Numbered from the stretch's first letter, positions 23,001 through 31,568 are shown. The stretch: 64,000 nt of DNA from Planosporangium flavigriseum (GCF_011947225.1 NZ_JAATVW010000018.1:42880-106879), one strand, 5' to 3'. Translations and numbers: made by a program. Notes: generated by a model not told the origin, from the sequence alone.

Positions 23001-24467
23001 GGCGAGTACCGCTACTACTCGATCGTCGGGCTCTCGCCGCTGCTCGCCCCGGCACACGTACTCGACGGCAGCGACATGGCGGAGCTGGGCGAGGTGGTCG
23101 GGCAAATCGTGACGTACGCGCCCGGCACCTTCCTCACCGCCGAAACGGCGTACTGGCACGCGTTCTCGTTGGTGAAGCGGTACGAAACCGCCGAGCCCGA
23201 GCAGCGGGAGTCGCTGCTCGCCCAACTGGAGACGCTCCAGGACAAGCTTGACGACCTTGCTGCGCACGGGCCGGGCCTGCTGCGGGCGCGCGCGTTGCTG
23301 CTGTCCGCCGAGCGGGCGCGGCTGGCCGGCGCGGCCGACCAGGCCCGTACCCGGTACGACCGTGCGATCGCCGCCGCCCGCGAGGCCGACTTCATCCGTA
23401 CCGAGGCGTTCGCAGCCGAACGCGGGGGCCGGCACGCCCTCGCCCACGGCCAGGTCGGTGATGCGGTCGCCTACCTTCGCCGGGCCCGCGCCTGTTATCA
23501 GCAGTGGGGCGCGGTGGCGAAGCTCGACCAGCTCGACGAACTGCTCGCCACCGCCAGCCGGCCGGCCGGCCCGACCCGCGCCCTCGACCAGCTCGACCTG
23601 CTGACCCTCGTCCGGGGCTTCCAGGCCGTCGCCGGCGAGTTACGGCTCGACCGGCTCGTCGGCGTCCTGTTGGAGTTGCTCGTACGGCACTCCCAGGCCG
23701 AACGCGGCCACCTGCTGCTCGCCAACGGTCACCACCTGCGGCCCACCGCAGAGGCCGAGGTGGAGCGGGACGTCATCCAGGTCACCACACATGTCGATGG
23801 CGCGAGCTGCTCCCGGTTGCCGATGAACCTCATCGAGTACGCCGGGCGCAACCGCGAGGTGCTGGTGGGCGGGGCGGACGAGTTGGCCGTGCGCGTCGCT
23901 GACCCGTACCTGGCGGCTCACCGCCCCCGCTCCGTGCTGTGCGCGCCCATCGTGCGCCGCGAAAACCTGCTCGCCGTGCTCTATCTCGAACACCGACGGC
24001 TCGCCACGGCGTTCTCCACGTTCTACCTGGAGATGCTCGAGATCCTGTGCACCCAGGCCGCGGTCGCGCTGGAGAACGCGTCCGGCCACGCCCAACTGGT
24101 CGAGGCCAACCAGATCCTGGATGCCACGTTCGACCGGATGCCGGTCGGCCTGGTCCTGCTCGGCCCGGATCTGAAAGTACGCCGGGTCTCCCCGCGCGCG
24201 GTGGAGATCATGGGTTTGCCGATCGCGCCGGGCACCCCGCTGGTGGAGCTGTTCGACGTGCTGACCCCCGCCGACGTGCACGGCGGCGCGTACCGCTACG
24301 AGCCGGGGTTCGCGGCGGTGTCGGACTGGGTGGAGCCGATCGACCGCGAGATCGTGATCCTCACTCCCCAGGGCGGGCGGATGAGGCTGTGGACCTCGGC
24401 GATCCCACTGCGCGACGAGGCCGGCAGCCTGGTCGGCGTCACGGTCCTGGTCTCACAGACGCCGTAG
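20049..24467 (+). CDS. Giant pseudokinase-ATPase-helical repeat-GAF-PAS signalling protein
   Basis: A 1472-residue soluble protein related to the kinase/AAA/GAF sensors of bacteria. Residues 40-190 are a kinase C-lobe only: YAAPEQTGRLERGVDERTDL then YALGVLFYQLLSG. The N-lobe is absent, HRDxxxxN reads HGALCPN, and no DFG is seen, so it cannot phosphorylate. An AAA_16-type ATPase covers about 210-480: Walker A is degenerate (TGDPGLGRWA, 241-250, Lys to Arg), while Walker B-like LVIAIRDIQWAD is at 361-372. Helical, TPR-like sequence follows to about 1180, then GAF (about 1205-1350) and PAS (about 1365-1470). No histidine kinase or output domain follows. GTG 20049 or 20061 may be the start. Confidence 0.85.
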   Translation: MIATVPEPRGAGLPSQTDTVADHTDAGQPLRANGPLGPAQFVPIAIRLTKALADWHRFRGPHGALCPNAFRVGSGGEIHLEGLSGAPEMYAAPEQTGRLERGVDERTDLYALGVLFYQLLSGRPPLAAATPAQWRRCHLSERPAPLRELPSTLDEIVAVLLAKSPDDRYQTARGLVADLERCRATLAAGGVATPLPLRTRDRTDRLTFSGRLYGRERQLTRLQAAYDRLAAGGTAEVVAVTGDPGLGRWAAVTGFADSVVTGGGRTVRAVCARDDAGPYAAMARLFTDLAAQLADAPPEQRARISDAVGACGAPLTELSPALRVVLGERPPSAGSAATARHRIQLAARRLLGAVTWPGQPLVIAIRDIQWADEPTIELLRYVLAAPDAPPVLAVVTYRANDVGPDHPLRALLADERVSTSTVALRPLPDSALADLLSEALGSDKRDSSQLSRSVAARTGSNPLLVRHFLHGLADRKLLGYTATGARWEWKQDRIESEPRAAQLPDLVGAKLALFAAGTRELLELAAVLGPRFDATTLEAAAPGSDVSALLRPAVRAELLAEGAIPGEYRWRHEQLRQAVLAGVGGRRLAALRLVVGRAFAPRAGMLFEAVTHLNAASELLSAPDERRWLAELNLDAGARAARIGALTEARRYLKTGRALLDGEARQRWPDLALRLHLAATEAERAAGNLENAERLLTAAKQYIDDDTERARLLGMHAMLLHDAGDSILALRTGIEALRLLGLPLPANPAEWREAGTASVERLRERVDDDALEELINAPDCVAPRVVIAANLIADLAQPIWPDWSGGDLLAAAGVELALEHGPTAATAYILGRLAVVFSRNRHDREASRFAGAGLRLLERPGTRFPAVTRAAAAVLGPSWLDGPGPMIRELYTAYRTAVEEGEVRLAQRIGAVYSVHLFAVGTPLDRVAADVEARWRFAQRHGGDEQAGAVVRLLDAAVSRLRRVPCDSPAPTAEEDATGRRILRGEYRYYSIVGLSPLLAPAHVLDGSDMAELGEVVGQIVTYAPGTFLTAETAYWHAFSLVKRYETAEPEQRESLLAQLETLQDKLDDLAAHGPGLLRARALLLSAERARLAGAADQARTRYDRAIAAAREADFIRTEAFAAERGGRHALAHGQVGDAVAYLRRARACYQQWGAVAKLDQLDELLATASRPAGPTRALDQLDLLTLVRGFQAVAGELRLDRLVGVLLELLVRHSQAERGHLLLANGHHLRPTAEAEVERDVIQVTTHVDGASCSRLPMNLIEYAGRNREVLVGGADELAVRVADPYLAAHRPRSVLCAPIVRRENLLAVLYLEHRRLATAFSTFYLEMLEILCTQAAVALENASGHAQLVEANQILDATFDRMPVGLVLLGPDLKVRRVSPRAVEIMGLPIAPGTPLVELFDVLTPADVHGGAYRYEPGFAAVSDWVEPIDREIVILTPQGGRMRLWTSAIPLRDEAGSLVGVTVLVSQTP

Positions 24468-24479
24468 CCGCCGGAACCG

Positions 24480-25205
24480 CTACCGCTCAGGCGTGCGGGC
24501 GACCGCGAAGACCGACTGACCGAACGGCGCCTGCCAGCGCCGCTCAAGCCGCCGGGCCATCGGCACCACCATCCGGTCGTAGGTGCGCACCAGCGGACCG
24601 TTGTGCGGGGCGAGCCGCAGGGCGCGGCAGGCGACGTACCAGCCGAGCAGGCCGACCGGATTGATGTAGCAAAGCTGCTCGGTCCGCAGGCCGGCCGCGG
24701 TCAGCGCGGCGCCAAGCGTTGCGAGCGTGTACCGACGGAAGTGCCCGATGGTGCGATCGAACCGGCTCATCGCCGACGGAAAGGCCGGCACGATCAGCAC
24801 GACCGCCCCGCCGGGGCGGAGCAGCCCGCCGATCGACCGGAGCCCGGCCACATCGTCCTCGACGTGTTCGAGCACGTTGAGGGCTACTGCCGCGGTGTGC
24901 CCGGCGCGCTCCTCGGTCGGCAGGAACAGCGGTCGCACGTCGACGCGGGGATCATCGATGAAGCGCCGCGTCAGCGCCTTCAGCCGGCCGTCATCGGCCT
25001 CCGTGACCGTGATCCGCGGGACCGTCTTCAGCCAGGCCGCCGCGTAGTCTCCGATCCCGCTGCCCAACTCGATCGGGTCGTTGCCGAGGTACGGACGGGC
25101 CAGGTCAGCCAGCCATCGCTGGTAGTTGACGGCATCACTGAGGTCTTCGAGCACCCGGGACTGGAGGTACGTATCGCCCGCTATCTCCGGCATCCGAAAG
25201 GTCAT
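24480..25205 (-). CDS. Class I SAM-dependent methyltransferase
   Basis: A 241-residue protein with SAM motif I as IELGSGIGDYAAAWL, an acidic end to the next strand (VTEADDGRLKAL), then ALNVLEHVEDDVAGLRSI and GGLLRPGGAVVLIVPAFP. The block FDRTIGHFRRYTLATLGAAL after it is typical of methyltransferases that act on lipids, glycans or unknown small molecules. The C-terminus has a hydrophobic segment, INPVGLLGWYVACRA, that could touch a membrane. It converges with the giant sensor gene at a distance of 12 bases. ATG 25205 is used. Confidence 0.87.
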   Translation of the reverse strand: MTFRMPEIAGDTYLQSRVLEDLSDAVNYQRWLADLARPYLGNDPIELGSGIGDYAAAWLKTVPRITVTEADDGRLKALTRRFIDDPRVDVRPLFLPTEERAGHTAAVALNVLEHVEDDVAGLRSIGGLLRPGGAVVLIVPAFPSAMSRFDRTIGHFRRYTLATLGAALTAAGLRTEQLCYINPVGLLGWYVACRALRLAPHNGPLVRTYDRMVVPMARRLERRWQAPFGQSVFAVARTPER

Positions 25206-25491
25206 TTCTGTACATGGCCGAGTAGGCCCGCCGAAAGTCCGTTACCACAACGTACCGGAGTTCGTTGGTGTTGTTCAGGGGGCGAATGTCCTCGTGATCA
25301 TCTCTTCATCGAAGACCGCCCACAGCGCCAGCGCCGCCGTGACCGATCGCGCCCATCAGGGTGTAGCGCCTTGCGACGGCGGTCCCGACCGGCAGCCACG
25401 ACACGACTCGTGACTACTCCGGAAGTCGTCGAGGTCGGGCAAGACATCATAGACAGTCTTAAACCTCGACGCCTCGGCTAAGGTCGGTCGC
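25206..25491. other. Divergent intergenic region without a recognisable gene
   Basis: These 286 bases separate divergent methyltransferase and acyl-CoA dehydrogenase-like genes. Small open frames exist but have no ribosome binding sites or recognisable sequence. The last 50 bases before 25492 are AT-richer (ACATCATAGACAGTCTTAAA) and probably contain the promoter of the gene that follows. No clear -35/-10 pair is called. Confidence 0.4.
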
Positions 25492-26442
25492 ATGCTCGAC
25501 AAGGCGCAGCGGATCGCTGATGAGGTGCTCTTCCCGGCGGCCGCCCACGTCGACGCGACCGGCCGTATCCCGCACCCGCACCTGGACCTGCTCGCGCAGG
25601 AGGGGTTCTACGGCCTGGCCGCGCGCGACGACATCGACCGGAGCACCTTCGCCCGGATCGTCGAGGTACTGGCCAGCGGGTGCCTCGCGACGACCTTCGT
25701 CTGGCTGCAGCACCACGGCGCCGTGTCGGCCGCCGCGAAGACCGACAGCATCCGCCAGGAGTGGCTCGAACCACTGGCCAGCGGCGCGCGGCGCGCCGGT
25801 GTCAGCCAGGCCGGCGTACGACCCGGTCCCAACCCGCTGACCGCGCGCCGGGTCGCCGGCGGTTACGTGCTCGACGGCGAGGCGCCCTGGGTGACCGGCT
25901 GGGGAATGATCGACACGCTCCGGGTTGCGGCCCGCGACGGGGACACGATCGTGTGGGCCCTGCTGGACGCGGCAGACGGACCCACGTTGGGCGTCACGCC
26001 GCTCGAACTGGTTGCGGTGCAGGCCAGCGGCACCGTCCACGTCCGCTTCGACGGCCATTTCGTACCCGATGAACGGATCACCGGCACCCTTGCCGCCGCC
26101 GACTGGGGCGCGTGGGACGCCGCCAATCTGGGGCTCAACGGCGCGCTCGCGCTCGGCGTGGCGGCTCGCTGCAGCCGTCTGCTGGGGCCGGGCCCGCTGC
26201 GCGCCGAACTGGCCGCGGCTCGGGCGGCGCTGAATGCCGGCACCCCGGAGACCCTGCCGGCGGCCCGCGCGGCAGCATCCGAGCTGGCCCTGCGCGCGGC
26301 GGCGGCCGTCACCGTCACGACCGGCAGCCGCGCGGTGCTCGCCGGCGCGCACGGCCAGCGACTCGTCCGCGAGGCGACGTTTCTGCTGGTTTTCGGCTCC
26401 CGACCGGCGATCCGCACGGACTTGCTGCGCCGGTTGGGCTAA
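25492..26442 (+). CDS. Acyl-CoA dehydrogenase-like flavoprotein (short)
   Basis: A 316-residue protein with the acyl-CoA dehydrogenase layout: an N-terminal helical part (LDLLAQEGFYGLAARDDIDR), a middle beta domain (LDGEAPWVTGWGMIDTLRVA) where FAD binds, and a C-terminal helical domain ending ATFLLVFGSRPAIRTDLLRR. It is about 60 residues shorter than typical enzymes, and I could not place the catalytic glutamate. It may act on an unusual acyl substrate or hydroxylate like related group D flavoproteins. ATG 25492 is preceded by a weak purine stretch. The following gene on the same strand starts 80 bases later. Confidence 0.75.
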   Translation: MLDKAQRIADEVLFPAAAHVDATGRIPHPHLDLLAQEGFYGLAARDDIDRSTFARIVEVLASGCLATTFVWLQHHGAVSAAAKTDSIRQEWLEPLASGARRAGVSQAGVRPGPNPLTARRVAGGYVLDGEAPWVTGWGMIDTLRVAARDGDTIVWALLDAADGPTLGVTPLELVAVQASGTVHVRFDGHFVPDERITGTLAAADWGAWDAANLGLNGALALGVAARCSRLLGPGPLRAELAAARAALNAGTPETLPAARAAASELALRAAAAVTVTTGSRAVLAGAHGQRLVREATFLLVFGSRPAIRTDLLRRLG

Positions 26443-26522
26443 CGAGATCCTCTCCTCCGCGCGAACACTCCGCACGAACAAGGGAGGATCCCTACCGCCC
26501 GGCCTCTGGCAGGATCACGGGT

Positions 26523-27731
26523 GTGGAAGAGCCGCTGCTCGACTTCGACGCGGTCGACCGGCTGCGCGGACAGCCCCTCGACTGGCGGTACAAGGGCCTG
26601 CCGCCGCACGTGACCACCGTCGACGAGCTGATCGGCCGGCGGGTTCCGGTAGACGGGTTCACGTCGCCGGTCGCCGTGCTCGACGGGCCCGCGCTGACCC
26701 ACAACCTCGACCGGTACGCGGCTTTCTGCGCCGAGCGGGGTCTCGCGTTCGCCCCACACGTCAAGACGACCATGGCCCCCGCGCTCGCGGCGGAGCAGGC
26801 CCGTCGCGGCGCGTGGGCGTTCACGGTGGCCAACGTCGCGCAGGCGCGGGTGCTGCGGGCTTTCGGCGCCCGGCGAATCCTGCTCGCTCACCACGTCGTC
26901 GACGCCAACTCGGCTGGCTGGCTCGCCGCCGAGCAGGAGCACGCCGAGATCTCCTGCTGGGTGGACTCCGCCGCCGCGGTGGCCGCCTTGGATGCCGCGG
27001 CCGCCGCAGCGGGCCGATCCATCCCCGTCTTCGTCGAACTGGGGCTGCCCGGCGGGCGCACCGGGGCCCGGGGTGTATCGGCGGCGGCTGAGGTCGCCCG
27101 CGCGGTGGAGAAGGCACCGGGCCTGCGACTGGCCGGGGTCGCCGGGTACGAGGGCACGTACGGTCACGGCCGGTCGGCCGGCGGCGTCGCGGCCGTACGG
27201 CGGCACCTGGAAGAGCTGATGCGCCTGGCCGAGGCCGTGGACGCCGAGACCGTGACGGCCGGCGGCAGCGCGTACCCGGATCTGGTGGCCGAGGCATTCG
27301 CCGGCCTCGGCGGCGCTCGCCGAGCCGTGCTCCGGTCCGGCGCGTACGTGGCACACGACGACGCGCACTACGCCGGCCTGTCGCCGTTCCCACTGCGCCC
27401 CGCGCTGCGGGCATGGGCGACCGTGGTCTCCACGCCCGAGCCGGGGCGGGCGTTCCTCAACCTGGGCAAGCGGGACGTCTCGTACGACCTAGACCTGCCC
27501 GTGCCGCTCACTGTCCTGCGCCACGGCGAGCACCGGCCGCTGGAGCGGGTCACGGTGACGGCGCTCAACGACCAGCACGCGTACCTGTCCGACCCCGCCG
27601 GTGAGGTCGAGGTCGGCGACTGGATCGCGTGCGGCATCTCCCATCCCTGCACCATGTTCGAGCGCTGGCGGGCCTTGCCGGTCGTCGACGAGGAATCCAG
27701 GGTCACCGATCTCGTGCACACCTTTTTCTAA
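26523..27731 (+). CDS. D-serine dehydratase / D-threonine aldolase-like PLP enzyme
   Basis: A 402-residue fold-type III PLP enzyme with an alanine-racemase-like N-terminal barrel. The cofactor lysine is Lys81 in FAPHVKTTM. GISHPCTMFERW near the C-terminus supplies His374 and Cys376, the zinc ligands of eukaryotic-type D-serine dehydratases. It probably deaminates or cleaves a D-hydroxy-amino acid. GTG 26523, with AGGA 8 bases upstream, is preferred to a longer frame that runs back through the preceding gene. It could work beside the threonine/serine dehydratase-like enzyme encoded near 15 kb, but they are not linked. Confidence 0.87.
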   Translation: MEEPLLDFDAVDRLRGQPLDWRYKGLPPHVTTVDELIGRRVPVDGFTSPVAVLDGPALTHNLDRYAAFCAERGLAFAPHVKTTMAPALAAEQARRGAWAFTVANVAQARVLRAFGARRILLAHHVVDANSAGWLAAEQEHAEISCWVDSAAAVAALDAAAAAAGRSIPVFVELGLPGGRTGARGVSAAAEVARAVEKAPGLRLAGVAGYEGTYGHGRSAGGVAAVRRHLEELMRLAEAVDAETVTAGGSAYPDLVAEAFAGLGGARRAVLRSGAYVAHDDAHYAGLSPFPLRPALRAWATVVSTPEPGRAFLNLGKRDVSYDLDLPVPLTVLRHGEHRPLERVTVTALNDQHAYLSDPAGEVEVGDWIACGISHPCTMFERWRALPVVDEESRVTDLVHTFF

Positions 27732-27798
27732 CGCGCCGGTTGGACGCCGAGATCATGGGTAAGCGGCCGTAAGGACCACTGACGAGTGGGGGATCATC

Positions 27799-29208
27799 GT
27801 GCCGATCGCGACGACCAACCCGGCCACCGGCGAGGTGTTGAAGACCTTCGAGCCCCTGTCGGCGGACCAGATCGAGCTGCGCCTGCGGGCCGCGGTGGAC
27901 GGCTTCGCGGCGTTGAAACGCACGTCGTTCGAGCAGCGTGCCACCTGGATGCGCCGTGCCGCCGACATTCTGGAGGCCGAGCGGGACCAGATCGCGGCCC
28001 TGATGACCACCGAGATGGGCAAGACGCTCGCGTCCGCCAAGGGCGAGGTGACCAAGTGCGCTACCGGCTGCCGGTACTACGCCGAGCACGCGGAAGCGTT
28101 CCTCGCCGACGAACCCAGGGACGCGAAGGCCGTCAAAGCGATCCGGGCGTACACGCGGTACCAGCCGCTCGGACCCGTACTCGCGATCATGCCGTGGAAT
28201 TTCCCGCTGTGGCAGGCGATCCGCTTCGCCGCCCCGGCGCTGATGGCCGGCAACGTCGGCCTGCTCAAGCACGCGTCGAATGTGCCGCAGACCGCCCTGT
28301 TCCTGGGTGAACTGTTCCGGCGCGCAGGCTTCGGAGAGGGCGCGTTCCAGCCGCTGCTGATCGCCTCCGGCCAGGTCGAGGCGGTCCTCACCGACCACCG
28401 GGTCCGCGCCGCCACCCTGACCGGGAGCGAACCCGCCGGCCGGTCGGTCGCGCAGGTCGCCGGCCGCAACCTCAAGAAGACGGTACTGGAGCTGGGCGGC
28501 AACGACCCGTTCATCGTGATGCCCTCGGCGGAGCTGGACAAGGCCGCCGACGTGGCGGTGATCGCGCGGTGCCAGAACAACGGCCAGTCCTGCATCGCCG
28601 CGAAGCGGTTCATCGTGCACACCGACGTGTACGACGCGTTCACCGACCTGTTTATCAGGAAGATGTCGGCGCTGAAGGTGGGCGACCCGATGGACGAGCG
28701 GACCGATGTCGGCCCGCTCGCCACGAAACAGGGCCTGCACGACGCCGACGAGCAGGTACGGGATGCCGTCGCCAACGGCGCCAAGGTACTGCTGGGCGGC
28801 AAGCCGCTGGATCGCCCGGGCTGGTGGTACCCGCCGACCGTGGTCGCCGGGATCACGCCGGAGATGCGGATGTGGCACGAGGAGGTCTTCGCCCCCGTCG
28901 CCGGTCTCTACCGGGCATCGTCGTACTCCGAGGCCATCGAGATCGCCAACGACAGCCCGTACGGGTTGGGCTCCAACGCCTGGACCAACGACCCGGATGA
29001 GCAGGAGCGCTTCGCGGGCGACCTGGACGCCGGGATGGTCTTCGTCAACGGCATGACCACCTCGTACCCGGAGTTGCCGTTCGGCGGGGTGAAACACTCC
29101 GGGTACGGCCGCGAGCTGGCCGAGATCGGAATCCGGGAGTTCTGCAACATCAAGACGGTCTGGGTCGGCGAGCCCGGAATGAACCGGGAGCGCGTGCACG
29201 TGGAGTAG
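27799..29208 (+). CDS. gabD1: NAD(P)-dependent succinate-semialdehyde dehydrogenase, GabD1-like
   Basis: A 469-residue aldehyde dehydrogenase closely resembling mycobacterial GabD1 through its length, for example the N-terminus MPIATTNPATGEVLKTF and LARYQPLG-type segment ending in LAIMPWNFPLWQAIRFAAPA. Catalytic Cys265 lies in NGQSCIAAKRF and the general base Glu231 in LELGGNDPF. It oxidises succinate semialdehyde to succinate, ending the GABA shunt. GTG 27799 follows GGGGGA and fits the family start exactly. It is probably monocistronic, with 60 bases before the next operon. Confidence 0.93.
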   Translation: MPIATTNPATGEVLKTFEPLSADQIELRLRAAVDGFAALKRTSFEQRATWMRRAADILEAERDQIAALMTTEMGKTLASAKGEVTKCATGCRYYAEHAEAFLADEPRDAKAVKAIRAYTRYQPLGPVLAIMPWNFPLWQAIRFAAPALMAGNVGLLKHASNVPQTALFLGELFRRAGFGEGAFQPLLIASGQVEAVLTDHRVRAATLTGSEPAGRSVAQVAGRNLKKTVLELGGNDPFIVMPSAELDKAADVAVIARCQNNGQSCIAAKRFIVHTDVYDAFTDLFIRKMSALKVGDPMDERTDVGPLATKQGLHDADEQVRDAVANGAKVLLGGKPLDRPGWWYPPTVVAGITPEMRMWHEEVFAPVAGLYRASSYSEAIEIANDSPYGLGSNAWTNDPDEQERFAGDLDAGMVFVNGMTTSYPELPFGGVKHSGYGRELAEIGIREFCNIKTVWVGEPGMNRERVHVE

Positions 29209-29268
29209 AGCGTGAGATTCCCAGCCAACTGCCAGTTAGCCCGGAGTTTATTCCGGTAGAAGGTCCAT

Positions 29269-30027
29269 GTGTCAGGCGCGACGCATGCGACTGTAACCAT
29301 GCCTTCCGGAGTCCAGCCCCCGGCCTCGGCCGGCCGGCTGCTCATTGTGGACGATGAGGCGAACATCCGCGCGCTGCTGTCGGCGGCTCTGCGGTTGACC
29401 GGCTTTGAGGTACGGGTGGCGAGCGGCGGGCGGGAAGCTCTGGCCGCAGCGGCCGATTTCGCACCGGACCTCGTCGTACTCGACGTGATGCTGCCCGACC
29501 TCGATGGGTTCGCCGTGGCCCAGCGGCTGCGCGCGGCCGATCCACCGGTGCCCGTACTGTTCCTGACCGCGCGGGACGCGGTCGAGGACCGGATCTCCGG
29601 GCTCGCGGTGGGTGGCGACGACTACGTCACCAAGCCGTTCAGTCTGGAGGAGGTCGTGCTCCGCATCCGGGCGATCCTGCGGCGCAGCGTGCGACCGGAC
29701 GCGCACCTTCGCGGCCGGGTGCTGCGCTACGCCGACCTTCAACTCGATGAGGAGGCGCACGAGGTGCGCCGCGCCGGCAGGTTGGTCGACCTGTCCCCGA
29801 CCGAGTTCAATCTGCTGCGGTACCTGTTGAACAACGCCGGCCGGGTGGTCAGCAAGGCGCAGATCCTGGAGCGGGTGTGGAACTACGACTTCGGCGGGGA
29901 CGGCCGGATCGTCGAGTCGTACGTCTACTATCTCCGCCGCAAGATCGACAAGTACGGCCCGCCGCTGCTGCACACCGTACGCGGAGTGGGGTACACGCTG
30001 CGACTGGCTCCCGACGATGGCGCCTAA
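29269..30027 (+). CDS. OmpR/PhoB-family response regulator
   Basis: A 252-residue regulator and the first gene of a seven-gene operon. The receiver domain is canonical: Asp28-Asp29 in LLIVDDE, phospho-acceptor Asp72 in VVLDVMLPD, switch Thr100 in FLTARD and Lys122 in TKPF. The winged helix ends ESYVYYLRRKIDKYGPPLLH then TVRGVGYTLR. GTG 29269 has AAGG close upstream; ATG 29299 would remove a 10-residue tail. A small dyad, CCGGA-N6-TCCGG at 29241-29256, lies in its leader and may be an autoregulatory site. Its partner kinase overlaps its end by 11 bases. Confidence 0.94.
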   Translation: MSGATHATVTMPSGVQPPASAGRLLIVDDEANIRALLSAALRLTGFEVRVASGGREALAAAADFAPDLVVLDVMLPDLDGFAVAQRLRAADPPVPVLFLTARDAVEDRISGLAVGGDDYVTKPFSLEEVVLRIRAILRRSVRPDAHLRGRVLRYADLQLDEEAHEVRRAGRLVDLSPTEFNLLRYLLNNAGRVVSKAQILERVWNYDFGGDGRIVESYVYYLRRKIDKYGPPLLHTVRGVGYTLRLAPDDGA

Positions 30028-31522
30028 GCACCGGGGGCGACCCCTGCGGCACCGCATGGTGCTGACGGTCGTGACGCTCGCGGCGACCGGCCTGATCGTG
30101 ACCGACCTCGCGGGCGTGACCCTGCTGCGGTCCTTTCTGGTCGGACGGGTCGACTCCCAGCTGGAAGACGACGCCCGCGACCTGGCACACGCCGACCGGT
30201 CATCCGGAGCGGCGGCGCAGTCACCCAATCAGCTGGCGCATCTGCTGCTCGGCGGATCAACGCCGGCGGCCAATCCGACCTGCAAGGTCTACGTGTACAC
30301 GGCCGACGGAACCCGGCTGTACCCGTCAGCGGCCACCGGAGACGGCGGGCCGGATCTGAATCCCGCCGCGACCCTGGAGGCCCGGGCGGACGCGCCGCCA
30401 TTCACCCTCGCCGGCCCGGGAGGAGACTGGCGAGTACTGGTCACCTCGGTCTCCGACGGCCGTCAGTACGTGGTGCACGCCCTGTCGATCCGCGAGGTAG
30501 CGGCGGCCCAGCGGACGTTCGTCTTCGCCAGCGCCGCGGTAGCCGTGCTGGTCCTGGTACTGATCGCGTTCGCTGCGGCGTCGGTCGTACGCGTCGGACT
30601 GCGCCCCTTCCAGGTCGCTCTCGCCGACCGCGGCGCGTCGGAGCGGCGACTACAGCGGTTCCTCGCCGACGCATCACACGAACTACGTACTCCGCTCACT
30701 TCGATCCAGGGCTTCGCCGAGCTGTACCGCCGGGGCGGAGCGCCACCGGGACCGGCCCTCGACGAGGCGATGGGCCGGATCGAGGCGGAGGTGGGCCGCA
30801 TGCGACTGCTCGTCAACGACCTGCTGTTGCTGGCCCGGCTGGACGAGGAGCGGCCGCTGGAGCGGCACCCGGTCGACCTGCTCGCCGTCGCCGCCGACGC
30901 CGTCCGGGACGCACACGTACGGGTGCCGTCGCGCTTCGTTCAGCTCGCCGCCCTGGACGACGACAGCGAGACGTTCGAGGCGGTCACGGTGTTCGGCGAC
31001 GAGCCGCGCATCCGGCAGATCGTGAACAACCTGGTCGTCAACGCGCTCCAGCACACCCCGGAGGAGTGCGCGGTCATGGTGCGGATCGGCGGGTCCGTTG
31101 CCTCCGCTCCGGACCCGGAGGGTGACACGGAGCCGCTGCCGGCGGCTGTGGTCGGCGCGGCGCTGCCGACCGGACAGTCGGTAGCGATCATCGAGGTCGC
31201 CGACTCGGGTCCGGGTATGAGCGCCGCGGAGGCGCGGCATGCGTTCGAGCGGCTCTACCGCGCCGACTCCAACCGCTCCCGCCGTGCGGGCGGCACGGGG
31301 CTCGGGCTGGCCATCGTCGCGACGATCGCGCAGGCCCACGGCGGCCGAGTCGAGCTGTACACCGCGGCCGGCGTCGGAGCCCGGTTCCGGGTACTGCTGC
31401 CGGCGCGGCCGGCTGACGCCCACTCAGCGAGCATGTCCACACTGGCCCCAGTAATCCCACATACATGGACAAAGCAAAAAAAGCCTGGCGCCAGGCATCG
31501 CGCGATTCCCAGGGATTTTTGA
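30017..31522 (+). CDS. Two-component sensor histidine kinase
   Basis: A 501-residue membrane kinase. Transmembrane segments at about 16-38 and 168-192 enclose an extracytoplasmic sensor of about 130 residues. HAMP-like sequence follows, then the H-box DASHELRTPLTSI with phospho-acceptor His221. The ATPase domain has NNLVVNALQHT, DSGPGM and GTGLGLAI. The ATG overlaps the regulator gene by 11 bases. The last 20 residues (HTWTKQKKPGARHRAIPRDF) are encoded by AT-rich DNA containing an A7 tract and a palindrome, unlike the rest of the gene, and look like a later extension. It probably controls the transport genes downstream. Confidence 0.94.
   Translation: MAPKHRGRPLRHRMVLTVVTLAATGLIVTDLAGVTLLRSFLVGRVDSQLEDDARDLAHADRSSGAAAQSPNQLAHLLLGGSTPAANPTCKVYVYTADGTRLYPSAATGDGGPDLNPAATLEARADAPPFTLAGPGGDWRVLVTSVSDGRQYVVHALSIREVAAAQRTFVFASAAVAVLVLVLIAFAAASVVRVGLRPFQVALADRGASERRLQRFLADASHELRTPLTSIQGFAELYRRGGAPPGPALDEAMGRIEAEVGRMRLLVNDLLLLARLDEERPLERHPVDLLAVAADAVRDAHVRVPSRFVQLAALDDDSETFEAVTVFGDEPRIRQIVNNLVVNALQHTPEECAVMVRIGGSVASAPDPEGDTEPLPAAVVGAALPTGQSVAIIEVADSGPGMSAAEARHAFERLYRADSNRSRRAGGTGLGLAIVATIAQAHGGRVELYTAAGVGARFRVLLPARPADAHSASMSTLAPVIPHTWTKQKKPGARHRAIPRDF
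31476..31496 (-). terminator. Palindrome with A-tract, terminator-like on the minus strand
   Basis: A7 at 31476-31482 directly precedes the perfect palindrome GCCTGGCGCCAGGC. Read on the minus strand this is a GC stem followed by seven T, the only hairpin with a U-tract seen in the window. It lies in the 3' end of the kinase gene, where no minus-strand gene is present. It may stop antisense transcription or be a relic. Confidence 0.35.
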
Positions 31523-31568
31523 GGCAACGCGGGTCTCAATCCAGGCGGCTTCGGGCAGCAGTCCGGGC

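Noticed and set aside
26112..26522. Extended N-terminus of the D-serine-deaminase-like gene back into the preceding ORF
   Set aside because: This part is an out-of-frame reading of the acyl-CoA dehydrogenase-like gene. GTG 26523 has a good AGGA site and begins the family sequence.
27703..29199. 498-codon minus-strand frame opposite gabD1
   Set aside because: Antisense shadow; the plus-strand gene matches GabD1 along its full length with catalytic Cys and Glu.
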